64,000 nucleotides of DNA from Caldilineaceae bacterium (GCA_022823185.1 JAJDXQ010000036.1:1-64000), one strand, 5' to 3'; counted from the first letter of the stretch, positions 1 through 8,857 are shown. Translations and numbers: made by a program. Notes: generated by a model from the sequence alone, not told the origin.

Positions 1-2
1 AA

Positions 3-983
3 GCGGCCGCGCCCGCCATGCAGGAAGTGCAGTCCACATTGAGTATCGTGCAGGAACGCGGCCAGTTGGTCTGCATCGGCAACTCACAGCTGCCCGGTTT
101 CGGCTTCCTCGATTCCGAAGGCAACTTCTCCGGTTTTGACGTCGACTACTGCCGCGCCATCGCAGCAGCTATCTTCGGCGATGCCAACGCCCTGGAAGTA
201 CGGCCTGCCACCGCCAGAGAGCGCTTCACCATCCTTTCCAGCGGTGAAGGTGACGTCATCATCCGCAACACAACCTGGACGATGTCCCGCGACACGGACC
301 TGGGCATGAACTTCGGTCCCACAACCTTCTACGATGGCCAGGGTCTCATGGCCCGTAAGGAGGCCGGCGTCTCTACGCTCCAGGACCTCCAGGGCGCCTC
401 GGTCTGTGTGGTCACAGGCACGACCACCGAACTCAACCTTGCCGACCAGTTCGCTTCGGCCGGGGTTGACTACGAAGCCGTTGTCTTCGAAGACTTCGAC
501 CAGTCCTTCACCGCTTACGACGAGGGCCGTTGTGACGCCGTCACGACCGACAAGTCCAGCCTCGTCTCACGCCAGACCACACTCTCGGCTCCCGCAGACC
601 ACGTGATTCTCAACGTGACGCTCTCCAAAGAGCCGCTGGGGCCGGCGGTACGCCACGGCGATGACCAGTGGTTTGACCTCGTGAACTGGGTCGTCTACGC
701 CACGATGCTCGCCGAGGAATACGGAATTACGTCGAGCAACATTGACAGCTTTATGGGCAGCGAGGACCCCAACATCCGCAGGCTGCTGGGCCTCGAAGGT
801 GACTTCTGCTCCAAGGTCGGCATTGCCAACGCCGGTTGCTTCATGGACGTCATCACGCAGGTCGGCAACTACGCCGAGATCTATAACCGCAACCTGGGCC
901 CGGATACGGTTTTCAACCTGCCCCGCGGCCTGAATAGCCTCTACACCGACGGCGGAATCCTGTACGCCCCGCCCATCAGATAA
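3..983 (+). CDS. aapJ: General L-amino acid ABC transporter, periplasmic-type binding protein (5' end cut off)
   Basis: The product would capture polar amino acids outside the membrane and deliver them to the AapQMP importer encoded directly downstream. The reading frame is open to the left edge: codons before the first ATG (18) read A-A-A-P-A, like the Ala/Pro-rich stretch after a lipoprotein cysteine, so the real start lies outside the window and ATG 18 is internal. Visible SBP family 3 features include GQLVCIGNSQLPGFGF near the start, the FSGFDVDYCRAIA segment and the GRCDAVTTD segment. The C-terminal half with FCSKVGIANAGCF and LPRGLNSLYTDGGI is typical of the AapJ/BztA branch rather than short glutamine binding proteins. 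The assignment is supported by the aapQ, aapM and aapP homologs following in the standard order. Confidence 0.9.
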   Translation, partial: AAAPAMQEVQSTLSIVQERGQLVCIGNSQLPGFGFLDSEGNFSGFDVDYCRAIAAAIFGDANALEVRPATARERFTILSSGEGDVIIRNTTWTMSRDTDLGMNFGPTTFYDGQGLMARKEAGVSTLQDLQGASVCVVTGTTTELNLADQFASAGVDYEAVVFEDFDQSFTAYDEGRCDAVTTDKSSLVSRQTTLSAPADHVILNVTLSKEPLGPAVRHGDDQWFDLVNWVVYATMLAEEYGITSSNIDSFMGSEDPNIRRLLGLEGDFCSKVGIANAGCFMDVITQVGNYAEIYNRNLGPDTVFNLPRGLNSLYTDGGILYAPPIR

Positions 984-1068
984 GTTCTCTCCGGCAGACG
1001 GACAGGGATACCATTACAACCGGGCGCCCCTGTCCGTCTGTCTCTCTGTCCGACTGCCGGCTGAGCAG

Positions 1069-2307
1069 ATGCCCGCACCACCCTTCAGCACCGGCGCCAA
1101 GCCCTCAATTGAGCGCTCGACCATGCAAAACATCCACGCCAGCCAGGTTCGACCACCTTTCTACCGCGACGAACGCGTTCTGGGGATCTTTAGCCAGGTC
1201 CTCGTCGTCGTCATCGTCCTCGGATTGGGCCTGTTCTTTTTCTCTAACATGATTTCAGGGCTGCGCGAAAAACACAGCGTCGCCATCAGTTTCAGCTTCC
1301 TGGGCCAGGCCGCAGGCTTCGATATCGGCGAGAGCCTCATCGAATACTCCCGCGAAAGGACTTACTTACGCGCCTTTGTCGTCGGCCTTCTCAATACCTT
1401 CCAGGTGGCCATATTGGGCATTATCTTTGCCACGGCGCTCGGTATCCTCATCGGCGTAATGCGGCTTTCAGCCAACTTCCTTGTCAGCCGAATCGCCAGC
1501 GTGTACATCGATATTTTCCGCAACATTCCTCTGCTTGTCCTGCTGATATTCTGGGCCCAGGGTGTCTTCCTTAAGCTGCCCCGTGTTGCAGAGGCCATCG
1601 TGTTGCCCGGCCCGATTTTTCTCAGCAATCGCGGTGTTGCCATCCCTTGGGGAATCCCCACAGACTCCTGGCCAACCTATCTCCTGGTTTTGGCCGCGGG
1701 TATTATTCTCGGGGCAGTCGTCGCCTACTTCCTGCGCGAACAAGGCAAACGCACCGGCCGCATGCCGCTGGTCACGCTCTGGTTCCTCGTAACAGTGGGC
1801 GCGGTCGGCCTCGTCGGCTGGATTGTCCTGCCCCAGCCGATGACTATCGACCAGCCGTTCCTGGAAGGGTTCAATACACAAGGCGGGAAGATCCTCAGCC
1901 AGCAGTTCATGGCCCTGCTCTCCGGCCTAATCATCTATACCGCGGCATTTATCGCCGAAGTCGTGCGCGCTGGGATTCAGTCGGTTTCCAAGGGACAGCG
2001 CGAGGCAGCAACCGCGCTGGGGCTTACACCTGCCCAGACTCTGCGTCTTGTCATTTTCCCCCAGGCACTGCGCGTGATCATTCCACCGCTGACAAGCCAG
2101 TACTTGAATCTGACCAAAAACTCCTCGCTTGCCATTGCCATCGGTTACCCTGATCTTTTTGCCGTCGCCGGCAACACCATCTTGAATCAGACAGGCCGTG
2201 AAATCGAGATGTTTACGATGATCATGGGCACGTACCTGTCACTTAGCTTGTTGACTTCATTACTCATGAATGCCTATAACCGCCGTATCCGCCTCGTCGA
2301 ACGATAG
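1069..2307 (+). CDS. aapQ: General L-amino acid ABC transporter permease AapQ
   Basis: This is an inner-membrane permease of the polar amino acid family, the first of the two Aap permeases. The length (412 aa) fits AapQ/BztB, which are much longer than ordinary 220-aa amino acid permeases because of extra N-terminal and central membrane segments. The conserved cytoplasmic coupling loop that contacts the ATPase is visible near residues 300-335 (EVVRAGIQSVSKGQREAATALG, shortened here to its core EVVRAGIQSVSKGQREAA). It is 85 nt downstream of aapJ. The start is uncertain: neither ATG 1069 nor ATG 1123 has a clear Shine-Dalgarno sequence, and the first 18 residues of the longer form look unlike a membrane protein start. 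ATG 1123 is a real alternative. Confidence 0.88.
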   Translation: MPAPPFSTGAKPSIERSTMQNIHASQVRPPFYRDERVLGIFSQVLVVVIVLGLGLFFFSNMISGLREKHSVAISFSFLGQAAGFDIGESLIEYSRERTYLRAFVVGLLNTFQVAILGIIFATALGILIGVMRLSANFLVSRIASVYIDIFRNIPLLVLLIFWAQGVFLKLPRVAEAIVLPGPIFLSNRGVAIPWGIPTDSWPTYLLVLAAGIILGAVVAYFLREQGKRTGRMPLVTLWFLVTVGAVGLVGWIVLPQPMTIDQPFLEGFNTQGGKILSQQFMALLSGLIIYTAAFIAEVVRAGIQSVSKGQREAATALGLTPAQTLRLVIFPQALRVIIPPLTSQYLNLTKNSSLAIAIGYPDLFAVAGNTILNQTGREIEMFTMIMGTYLSLSLLTSLLMNAYNRRIRLVER

Positions 2308-2390
2308 TTGAACGATAACAGAGCCGGGAGATCGAATCCGGCTAAGGGAAGCTGAGTTTCCCACCGCGCATCGCAAGGAAAGTATGACAG

Positions 2391-3611
2391 ATGACATCAG
2401 CGTCTGACGCCCAAACGGACCGCTCTGTCCTTCCCATCACTGAACGCTACACGCTCATTGGCTGGCTGCGTCGCAACCTGTTCAGCGACGCCTTCAATTC
2501 AATCCTGACTCTTGTCGCGCTGGTCTTTCTCTTCTTCGTCGCCCGAAATCTACTGCGCTGGGCATTTGCGACCGCCGAGTGGGGCGTCATTCCCGCAAAT
2601 TTCAACCTCATTATGCGCGGCCAGTATCCCGCCACCGAAGCTTGGCGCCTCTGGCTGGTAATCTACCTCCTTGGCGCCGTCGTAGGCGTCACTTGGAGGC
2701 TCATCAGCGGTCAGTTCAGCGGCGTCGCTCGCCTTCTGCTCACAATTCCTTTCTTCCTCATGCTCATTCCTTTCTTCTCCATGGGGACACGCCTGAATCT
2801 GTTTATCACCGCCGTCGCTTCCGCTGCCGGCTACTACATTGAAGGTTACCTGCCCATTCAGCGCCGCGGGCGCGCCGCAGTCTACTTCATCCTTGCATAC
2901 CTCGTCATCATGCTTCTCCTTCTGCGCGGTTTCGGTGCTGATGATGGCCCGATGCCCCCTGTCTCTCCTATCCTGTGGGGCGGCCTTCTCCTCTCCCTCC
3001 TGCTCGCATTCTTCGGCATCACGCTCTCATTCCCGCTGGGCGTCGCCCTCGCCCTGGGCCGCCAGTCCCACCTTCCCGCCATTCGCGTGATGAGCGTCAT
3101 CTACATTGAATTCATTCGCGGCGTCCCGCTGATCAGCCTGCTTTTCATGGGCCAGGTCATGCTGCAGCTCTTCCTGCCCGACGGCTTCCCCCTGGTAGAC
3201 CGTGTTCTGCGCGCCCTCGTGGCGATTACGCTCTTTTCCGCTGCCTATACCGCGGAAAACGTTCGCGGCGGGCTTCAATCGATCCCCCGCGGCCAGTACG
3301 AGGCAGCCCAGGCTTTGGGCCTCAGCGCCTACCAGTCCACCATAAACATCATCCTGCCCCAGGCGCTGCGCGCCGTGATTCCAGTTCTCGTAGGTCAGTT
3401 CATCAGTCTCTTCAAGGACACGACGCTGGTCGCGCTTGTCGGCATTTTCGACCTGCTCGGCATTGCACGCACCATCCTGGCCAACCCGGACTGGCTCGGC
3501 ACGCATCAGGAAGTCTATGCAATCATTGCCGTCCTTTTCTGGATCTTCAGTTACAGTATGTCTTACGCCAGTCGACGCCTTGAGCGGCGCCTTGGTGTGG
3601 GCGTTCGCTGA
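2391..3611 (+). CDS. aapM: General L-amino acid ABC transporter permease AapM
   Basis: This is the second Aap permease (406 aa), expected to pair with AapQ in the membrane. Several hydrophobic segments are spread over the whole length. The coupling-loop signature is present late in the protein (ENVRGGLQSIPRGQYEAAQ, around residues 285-303), followed by the typical LPQALRAVIPVL motif. Start ATG 2391 has AAGGAAAG about 9 nt upstream; the earlier ATG at 2384 is out of frame and stops at once. The gap to aapQ is 83 nt and the ATPase gene follows after 73 nt, so one transcript is likely. Family membership is clear; the exact amino acid range cannot be read from sequence. Confidence 0.9.
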   Translation: MTSASDAQTDRSVLPITERYTLIGWLRRNLFSDAFNSILTLVALVFLFFVARNLLRWAFATAEWGVIPANFNLIMRGQYPATEAWRLWLVIYLLGAVVGVTWRLISGQFSGVARLLLTIPFFLMLIPFFSMGTRLNLFITAVASAAGYYIEGYLPIQRRGRAAVYFILAYLVIMLLLLRGFGADDGPMPPVSPILWGGLLLSLLLAFFGITLSFPLGVALALGRQSHLPAIRVMSVIYIEFIRGVPLISLLFMGQVMLQLFLPDGFPLVDRVLRALVAITLFSAAYTAENVRGGLQSIPRGQYEAAQALGLSAYQSTINIILPQALRAVIPVLVGQFISLFKDTTLVALVGIFDLLGIARTILANPDWLGTHQEVYAIIAVLFWIFSYSMSYASRRLERRLGVGVR

Positions 3612-3684
3612 ACCAAATGATCTAGGCCGGGAAGCGCGCCGTCGGAGGCTTTTGCAAAGAATTCCGTTCAAAGAGGAATAGATC

Positions 3685-4434
3685 ATGTCAGAAAATGAAA
3701 CCGCAGGCGAGATCATAATTTGCCAGGATGTCTGCAAATGGTTCGGCGACTTTCAGGCCCTGAAGGACTGCAGCCTGCGTGTCAAAGCCCAGGAGGTGGT
3801 CGTCATCATCGGGCCCTCCGGGTCAGGCAAATCCACCTTCATCCGCTGTATCAACCGGCTGGAAGAGCACCAGGCCGGAGACATAATCGTTGACGGAATC
3901 CCGCTCACGCGCGACGTGCGCAACATCGAGCAGATCCGCTCGGAGACGGGCATGGTCTTCCAACAGTTCAATCTTTTCCCCCATCTCACCGTCCTCGAAA
4001 ACATCACCTTGGCGCCGATCCAGGTGCGCAAGATGAAGAAGGAGGAAGCCCAGGATACGGCCATGAGTCTGCTCAACCGGGTCGGGATTCCCGAACAGGC
4101 AGACAAGCACCCAGGGCAGCTTTCCGGCGGCCAGCAGCAGCGCGTCGCGATCGCCCGCTCTCTTGCCATGTCGCCCAAGATCATGTTGTTCGACGAACCA
4201 ACTTCCGCCCTCGACCCGGAGATGATCAAAGAGGTCCTTGACGTGATGCAGGAGCTTGCCGAAAGCGGAATGACCATGCTTGTCGTTACCCACGAGATGG
4301 GCTTCGCACGCGAGGTCGCCGACCGCATCGTGTTTATGGACGCCGGAGAGATTGTGGAAGTCGGCACGCCTGAACACTTCTTCACGAACGCCCAGCACGA
4401 CCGCACAAAGCTCTTCCTCAGCCAGATCCTGTGA
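3685..4434 (+). CDS. aapP: General L-amino acid ABC transporter ATP-binding protein AapP
   Basis: This is the cytoplasmic ATPase that powers the Aap importer (249 aa, normal for the GlnQ/AapP family). Motifs in order are Walker [10 protein letters not shown] at residues 43-51, the Q-loop [10 protein letters not shown] near 91-100, ABC signature LSGGQQQR at 146-153, Walker B IMLFDEP at 166-172 and the switch histidine in VTHEMGFA. The start ATG 3685 follows AAAGAGGAATAGATC, which supplies a GAGGA ribosome site. It is the last gene of the aapJQMP run. It is also the only amino acid transporter ATPase in the window, so it is a possible partner for the ATPase-less amino acid permease pair at 22.8-24.6 kb (inference only). 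Confidence 0.95.
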   Translation: MSENETAGEIIICQDVCKWFGDFQALKDCSLRVKAQEVVVIIGPSGSGKSTFIRCINRLEEHQAGDIIVDGIPLTRDVRNIEQIRSETGMVFQQFNLFPHLTVLENITLAPIQVRKMKKEEAQDTAMSLLNRVGIPEQADKHPGQLSGGQQQRVAIARSLAMSPKIMLFDEPTSALDPEMIKEVLDVMQELAESGMTMLVVTHEMGFAREVADRIVFMDAGEIVEVGTPEHFFTNAQHDRTKLFLSQIL

Positions 4435-4843
4435 GGTTCGTAGTAGCAGACATTTGGATGACGTACACGTCATGACGAAGAACTCGCAGACGACAGGAGC
4501 CAATCCCGACGCCCGTGCGCGAAGAGGGACGAAGTGATCAACAGGTTTTTGGACCCGTATTAGTCCTTACCTTCTGGCTTTGGCAGTAAAACAAAGGTTT
4601 CTGGTCCCATGGGGGCCCCCGCCGCGGTTGGAAAGGTTCGCTGCGATTGACAGTGAGTCCCTCACTCGATCCATTCAGATCGAGCGCCTGGCTCGGATGA
4701 CGCCGGGAAACATTCGAAGGCTCGCGCCTCCCGGATTTGACCAACCAGCCCGCCGCCGAATGACCCAACTGAAGATGCCCGCCTCACAGGGCGGCCAGCC
4801 AGCTGCTAGACTATCCTGAGAATTCCAACGATTGGCATCGATA
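4435..4843. other. Non-coding gap after the aap operon
   Basis: About 409 bases separate aapP from the SH3b gene. Short open frames occur on both strands, but none has family features or a good ribosome site. The only ordered elements seen are the inverted repeat at 4458-4473 and a G5C5 palindrome near 4612-4621. No T-tract terminator is evident. Confidence 0.5.
4458..4473. promoter_or_regulatory. Perfect inverted repeat downstream of aapP
   Basis: The arms ATGACGT and ACGTCAT are separated by two bases. The element lies 24 nt past the aapP stop codon. It could be a dyad operator for the downstream gene or a weak 3' hairpin; no T-run follows, so a terminator is not favoured. Confidence 0.3.
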
Positions 4844-5830
4844 ATGAAAAAGACACGAATTGTATTGCTGTTGGTGGTGGCGCTTCTCGGCCTGACCGCG
4901 CCGCTATACGCGCAAGAAGCCGGTCTGACCCTTGAAGATTTGGCTGCTCAGGTCGAAGCGATGATTGAGCTGGTGTCCTCCATGTCCGAGCGCATGACTT
5001 CGTTTGAGGAGCGCCTGGCAGCGCTGGAAGCGACCGCGACACCGACGGTTACGCCGACACCGTCGCCAACACTGCCGCCAACGCCAACGCCTACGGCCAC
5101 CAGCGCATCGCCGACTGTGAGCATATCGCGCGTCATGAATGTGCGGGCGGGCCCCGGCACCAACTACCCGGTCGTGGGACAGGCCTCTCCTGGGGATCAA
5201 TACCTTATTTCTGGAAAGAATCCTGCCGGCGGCTGGTGGCAAATAATATTCGGCGGTCAATATGCCTGGGTCTACGGCCCCCTGGTGACAGCGACCTATC
5301 CGGAACTCGTGCAAGTCGCGGCAGTCGTTCCCACGCCGCCGCCGACCCCCGTCCCGACGGCCACGCCTGTCCCGCCCACTCCTGTTCCTCCGCCAACACC
5401 GCAACCTGTCGTCGACCCTTGCGCGGGCATTGGCGGGGACGGCTGCAAATTCAGATTGCGTAACACCGATCTCAGAAACAATGGCGGGAGCGAACTGAAA
5501 CTCTATATTGGCTTCGTCCATGAAGGTCGCGGAGACGAGGTACAGGGAATAGGCGGCAGCTACTACGTGGAGCTGCACAAAGACGGCGTTCACGTGGGGG
5601 CGGTGAATAACTCTACGCGGGGAGGGAACTCGACCCACCATGGGCCGCAGGGCAACAAGTACAATTACCTGAAGACTGTTCCCCTCGGCCAGGTTCCGGG
5701 CGGCAATGTGGCGGGCAACTATTCGATTTTCGTGAGGGATGGCAACGGTGAACGCGACAGTCAGAACTTCGGCTTCACCGTGTCGGGAGGGAACGGCGAG
5801 GTCTGGCTTATCTTTGCGCAGAACAATTGA
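4844..5830 (+). CDS. Secreted SH3b-domain protein with coiled coil and Pro/Thr linkers
   Basis: This is a predicted exported protein of 328 aa. Residues 1-23 form a classical signal peptide (MKKTRIVLLL core, cleavage after LYA). Residues about 28-63 look like a coiled coil (heptad leucines, SSMSERMTSFEERLAALEA). A TPTVTPTPSP-type linker follows, then a bacterial SH3 domain (about 92-150, with MNVRAGPGTNYPVVGQ and GWWQI), a second PTP-rich linker, and a C-terminal domain of about 130 aa starting at CAGIGGDGCKFRLRN that I do not recognise. A TTG codon at 4832 would add four residues; ATG 4844 is preferred because it begins the signal peptide directly. SH3b domains usually bind cell-wall or surface polymers. 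The specific role is unknown. Confidence 0.8.
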   Translation: MKKTRIVLLLVVALLGLTAPLYAQEAGLTLEDLAAQVEAMIELVSSMSERMTSFEERLAALEATATPTVTPTPSPTLPPTPTPTATSASPTVSISRVMNVRAGPGTNYPVVGQASPGDQYLISGKNPAGGWWQIIFGGQYAWVYGPLVTATYPELVQVAAVVPTPPPTPVPTATPVPPTPVPPPTPQPVVDPCAGIGGDGCKFRLRNTDLRNNGGSELKLYIGFVHEGRGDEVQGIGGSYYVELHKDGVHVGAVNNSTRGGNSTHHGPQGNKYNYLKTVPLGQVPGGNVAGNYSIFVRDGNGERDSQNFGFTVSGGNGEVWLIFAQNN

Positions 5831-5939
5831 CACCGACGCAGAAACTGAGATCCGCGCTGGCTGCGCTCGAGACGCAACTGATCAAGAGGCTGAAAAGATT
5901 CGACTGGCCGTGACAGGCCAAACCCAATTCAAAGGCGCT

Positions 5940-6295
5940 TCTAAGCTGGCCGTCAACCGCTGGTTTCACAGCGCCGCGAACACGACTCTGGCCAGTCTGA
6001 AAGACGAGAGCGCGGTGATCGAAGCCTTCCGAATGCTCTGTCCCGGCTGCGTCTCCCACGGGACTCCCAAGGCCCAGAGGATCCACCAACAGTTCGGCGA
6101 TGACATCGCCATGCTCGGGCTCCTCACGGATTCGATCACCACGACGCGATGACACCGGCGTCCCTTGAAGCCGTCCTGCACGAGTTCCGCATCACCTTTC
6201 CCTTCGGTGTGGACGCCCTCGCTGCTCCGTCTGTTCACTCTGAAGCTTCCTTTCCCGCTACTGCATACGCGACCCGAAAGGCGTACCTGCCATGA
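5940..6295 (+). pseudogene. Frameshifted, truncated redoxin/TlpA-like thioredoxin-fold gene
   Basis: In one frame the sequence reads NRWFHSAANTTLASL, then VIEAFRMLCPGCVSHGTPKA (a thioredoxin-fold CxxC active site, LCPGC) and DDIAMLGLLTDS, and then stops at 6150-6152. Starting at 6131 in another frame it continues as FDHHDAMTPASLEAVLHEFR and ITFPFGVDAL, which is how redoxin-like proteins of this kind go on after the LGLH...FEHHDAMTP stretch. A single small indel near 6130 therefore breaks the gene. The second frame ends at the TGA 6293-6295, which overlaps the amidase start as ATGA, and the usual C-terminal third (the MRGTP region) is missing. No convincing start codon lies near the homologous region. 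It is a decayed remnant, not a working gene. Confidence 0.7.
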
Positions 6296-7713
6296 CTCCT
6301 CCAGAACTTTCCCGCACGCCTGCCACCGAACTCACCGCAGCCATTCGAGAAAAAAAACTGTCTCCGGTCGAATTGACCGAATCTTTCCTCGCCCGCATTG
6401 AGGCCGTCAACCCCGCCATCAACGCCTTTCTCGACTTCGACGCTGACCGCGCCCTTGAGAGTGCCCGCGCCGCCGAGGCCGCGGTCCTTAGTGGAGAAGA
6501 GCTGGGCCCGCTTCACGGTCTTCCCGTGCCGATCAAAGACCTCGAACCCAGCAAGGGACTGCGTCATACAAGCGGCTCGATCCTTCAGAAGGACTTGGTC
6601 GCCGACTTTGACGGCGCGGTTACGGGCCGTGTCAAGGCCGCCGGCGGTATCGTAATCGGCAAGACAAACACACCCCACCTTGGCCACAAGGATATGTGTG
6701 ACAATCTTCTCGGCGAACCGGGCCGCAACCCCTGGAACACCGACCGAACGCCTGGAGGATCCAGCGGCGGCGCGGCCGCGGCTGTAGCCGCCGGCCTCTG
6801 TCCACTTGCCCACGGCTCCGACGGCGCCGGCTCAATCCGAATCCCTGCCGCCCTCTGCGGCGTTTTCGGCCATAAGCCCTCGTTCGGGCGCCTCCCCTAC
6901 TGGCCCAACCTTGACATCTGGTCCGCCCGTTCCCACAACGGTCCCATCTCCCGTACCGTCGCCGACGCTACCCTTTTCATCCAGGCCACCGCCGGTCCTG
7001 ACCCCCGCGACCCCACCGCAATCGCCCACCCCCCTGACGATTACCTCGCAGCAGTGGCCGACCCCCTGCCTGCGCTACAAGGTCTGCGCGTAGCCTGGAG
7101 CGCCGACTTCGGATACGCCGCCGTCGATCCCGATGTGCGCCGCCTCGCAGGCCAGGCCGCTCAACGCTTCGCTGAACTCGGTTGCAATGTGGAGGCCGTC
7201 GATCCTGATTGGGACAACCCCCGCCCCGGCGCCGAAGTCTGCTGGTTCGCCTCCATGGCAGCCCGCGTCGGCCAGGCTTACGACGAGAATCCCCAAGCCT
7301 TTGAACCCAGCCTTGTCGAGATGATCTTGCAGGGCCGCCGTTACACGGCCGAAGAATTGGGGCGCGCCGAGATGTCCCGCACAGTCTTCTATCACCAGGC
7401 CCGCGAGTTCTTCGAAGACTACGACCTCCTGCTAACGCCGCAGATGCCGCTCACCGCCTGGGGGGTAGACGACTGGCCCGCCGAAATCGACGGTACGCCA
7501 ACCCCTTCGATCTTCGACCGCCTGCCCTTCACCTACCCCTTCAACCTTACCGGCCAGCCTGCCGCCAGTGTCCCCTGCGGCTTCGCCTCCGACGGCCTGC
7601 CCGTTGCCCTCCAGATCGTGGGCAGATATCACGCCGACACGCTTGTCCTCCAGGCCGCAGCCGCATTTGAATCTGTCGCGCCTTGGACATCCGCTTGGCC
7701 TGATGTATCATAG
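6292..7713 (+). CDS. Amidase signature family hydrolase (GatA-like fold)
   Basis: This is a cytoplasmic serine amidase of 473 aa, the usual length. The Ser-cisSer-Lys triad is visible: Lys82 in PVPIKDLEP, the cis-Ser in GGSSGGAAAAV (157/158) and the nucleophile Ser181 in GSDGAGSIRIPAA. It is not GatA of the tRNA amidotransferase by context (no gatB or gatC), so it more likely hydrolyses a small amide or aryl amide; the substrate is unknown. Its last codons overlap the promoter of the following mqnA gene. A second, mostly lost copy of its C-terminus survives at 8858-8914, showing that an amidase-mqnA unit was once duplicated. Confidence 0.85.
   Translation: MTPPELSRTPATELTAAIREKKLSPVELTESFLARIEAVNPAINAFLDFDADRALESARAAEAAVLSGEELGPLHGLPVPIKDLEPSKGLRHTSGSILQKDLVADFDGAVTGRVKAAGGIVIGKTNTPHLGHKDMCDNLLGEPGRNPWNTDRTPGGSSGGAAAAVAAGLCPLAHGSDGAGSIRIPAALCGVFGHKPSFGRLPYWPNLDIWSARSHNGPISRTVADATLFIQATAGPDPRDPTAIAHPPDDYLAAVADPLPALQGLRVAWSADFGYAAVDPDVRRLAGQAAQRFAELGCNVEAVDPDWDNPRPGAEVCWFASMAARVGQAYDENPQAFEPSLVEMILQGRRYTAEELGRAEMSRTVFYHQAREFFEDYDLLLTPQMPLTAWGVDDWPAEIDGTPTPSIFDRLPFTYPFNLTGQPAASVPCGFASDGLPVALQIVGRYHADTLVLQAAAAFESVAPWTSAWPDVS
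7683..7711 (+). promoter_or_regulatory. Promoter of mqnA copy 1, inside the amidase 3' end
   Basis: The -35 TTGGAC (7683-7688), a 17-nt spacer and the -10 TATCAT (7706-7711) predict a start of transcription near 7718. The copy in front of the second mqnA gene has the same spacing (TTGGCC, 17 nt, TATCTT), and in both cases the predicted start falls on the first base of the conserved leader hairpin. The -35 is weak; the repeated geometry is the main support. Confidence 0.5.
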
Positions 7714-7717
7714 GGCA

Positions 7718-7830
7718 TGTAGGTCCACTGAAGGACTCTACAGCGAGTTAGCGCGACTGCGACACTCGTAGCTTGCACACCTGAATTTCCATAGCCCTTT
7801 GGGGCCCGTTAAGACAAGGAGGTCTTAACC
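7718..7830 (+). promoter_or_regulatory. Structured 5' leader of mqnA copy 1 (candidate cis-regulatory RNA)
   Basis: This 113-nt leader has four possible helices. Helix 1: TGTAG+GTCC (7718-7726) pairs with GGAC+CTACA (7733-7736, 7738-7742), with loop ACTGAA and a bulged T. Helix 2: CGAGT (7744-7748) with ACTCG (7764-7768). Helix 3: GCCC with GGGC around 7794-7805. Helix 4: GTTAAGAC (7808-7815) with GTCTTAAC (7822-7829), whose loop AAGGAG begins the Shine-Dalgarno AAGGAGG, one base before the ATG. The diverged copy at 8919-9027 keeps helices 1, 3 and 4, uses different bases for helix 2, and shares the unpaired blocks GTAGCTTGCACAC and TTCCATAGCCC. CTAC of helix 1 can also pair with the GTAG of the conserved block, giving a possible alternative fold. 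I do not recognise it as a known riboswitch class. Confidence 0.6.
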
Positions 7831-8673
7831 ATGTCAAACAGGCAACGGCGCCAACACCTTGAAGGCTCCCCACAGACCGCCGCGAATCCCGTCCGAGTTG
7901 GCTGTATTGAGTACCTCACTGCACGCCCTCTCTGGCAAGGACTCAGTAAGCGCCCCGACCTCTTCTCACTCAAGTTTGCTGTACCTTCTGAAGTTTCCTC
8001 CTGGCTGCATAGCGGGGAAGTTGACCTTGCGCTCGTCTCATCCATCGAGTACGGGCCCGGTTACAACATCGTGCCCGGAGTTGCGGTAACCTCGATGGGA
8101 TCGGTTGCTTCACTTGCTGCGTTTTCCAGCAAGCCACTGGCAGAAGCCAAGACTGTCGCCCTCGACACCAGCTCCCGGACCGCCGCCGCTCTCATGCGTA
8201 TCCTCTGTGCCGAGTGGTGGGACATAGAGCCGGAGTTCGTGTCCATGCGCCCGAACCTGTCCTCCATGCTCCAGCGCTGCGACGCCGCCCTCCTCATCGG
8301 CGACAACACCGTCTTCGTCGACCACGTCGGCATGGGCCTACACAAAAATGACCTTTGCGACGCATGGCGAGGCTTAACAGGCCTTCCCTTCGTATTCGGG
8401 TTCTGGGCCGGCCGGCCCGATGCCCTGACCCCAGCACATTTGCAGGCACTGCGCGATTCAAGCCAGGCCGGAGTTTCCGCACTCGACGACATAGCCTGGG
8501 CCCACTATTCCGACAACGAGACCCTCGCCGCCACCAGCGGCGAATACCTGCACAAGAGCTTTCAGTACTGCTTTGACGACGACTGCCTCGCAAGCCTGCA
8601 GTGGTTCTACAAATCCGCTTCCAAGCTCGGTATCATTCCGCAGGCCCCGACAGTCCAGTTCTATGATTCCTGA
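7831..8673 (+). CDS. mqnA: Chorismate dehydratase MqnA, copy 1 (futalosine menaquinone pathway)
   Basis: MqnA converts chorismate to 3-[(1-carboxyvinyl)oxy]benzoate, the first step of the futalosine route to menaquinone, in the cytoplasm. The protein (280 aa) has the periplasmic-binding-protein-like MqnA fold; the family opening VRVGCIEYLTARPLWQGL is at about residues 22-39, the HSGEVDLALVSSIEY strand follows, and DAALLIGD is central. The first 20 residues are a hydrophilic extension relative to short MqnA proteins. The start ATG 7831 is fixed by the AAGGAGG 8 nt upstream, which lies in a hairpin. A full paralog follows 354 nt downstream. No other menaquinone gene is in the window, so the pathway assignment rests on the family alone. 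Confidence 0.9.
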   Translation: MSNRQRRQHLEGSPQTAANPVRVGCIEYLTARPLWQGLSKRPDLFSLKFAVPSEVSSWLHSGEVDLALVSSIEYGPGYNIVPGVAVTSMGSVASLAAFSSKPLAEAKTVALDTSSRTAAALMRILCAEWWDIEPEFVSMRPNLSSMLQRCDAALLIGDNTVFVDHVGMGLHKNDLCDAWRGLTGLPFVFGFWAGRPDALTPAHLQALRDSSQAGVSALDDIAWAHYSDNETLAATSGEYLHKSFQYCFDDDCLASLQWFYKSASKLGIIPQAPTVQFYDS

Positions 8674-8857
8674 CCGGCGAAAGTGAAGGAATGCACTGAT
8701 ACAGTTTGGTCTGGGGGGCCAGAGGGGATCTCCTGAGCCTGTCTACAGGGCAACTTCTCGAAGTCGTTCGGAACAGCTATGGGATTCCCCCCTGCTCATG
8801 AATCCGGTGAAACACCAACCAGGTAAATTCAAGACTTAGATTATGTCATGAATACCC

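Noticed and set aside
3027..3737. 236-aa leftward frame opposite aapM
   Set aside because: It is the antisense shadow of a well-supported permease gene and lacks a ribosome site.
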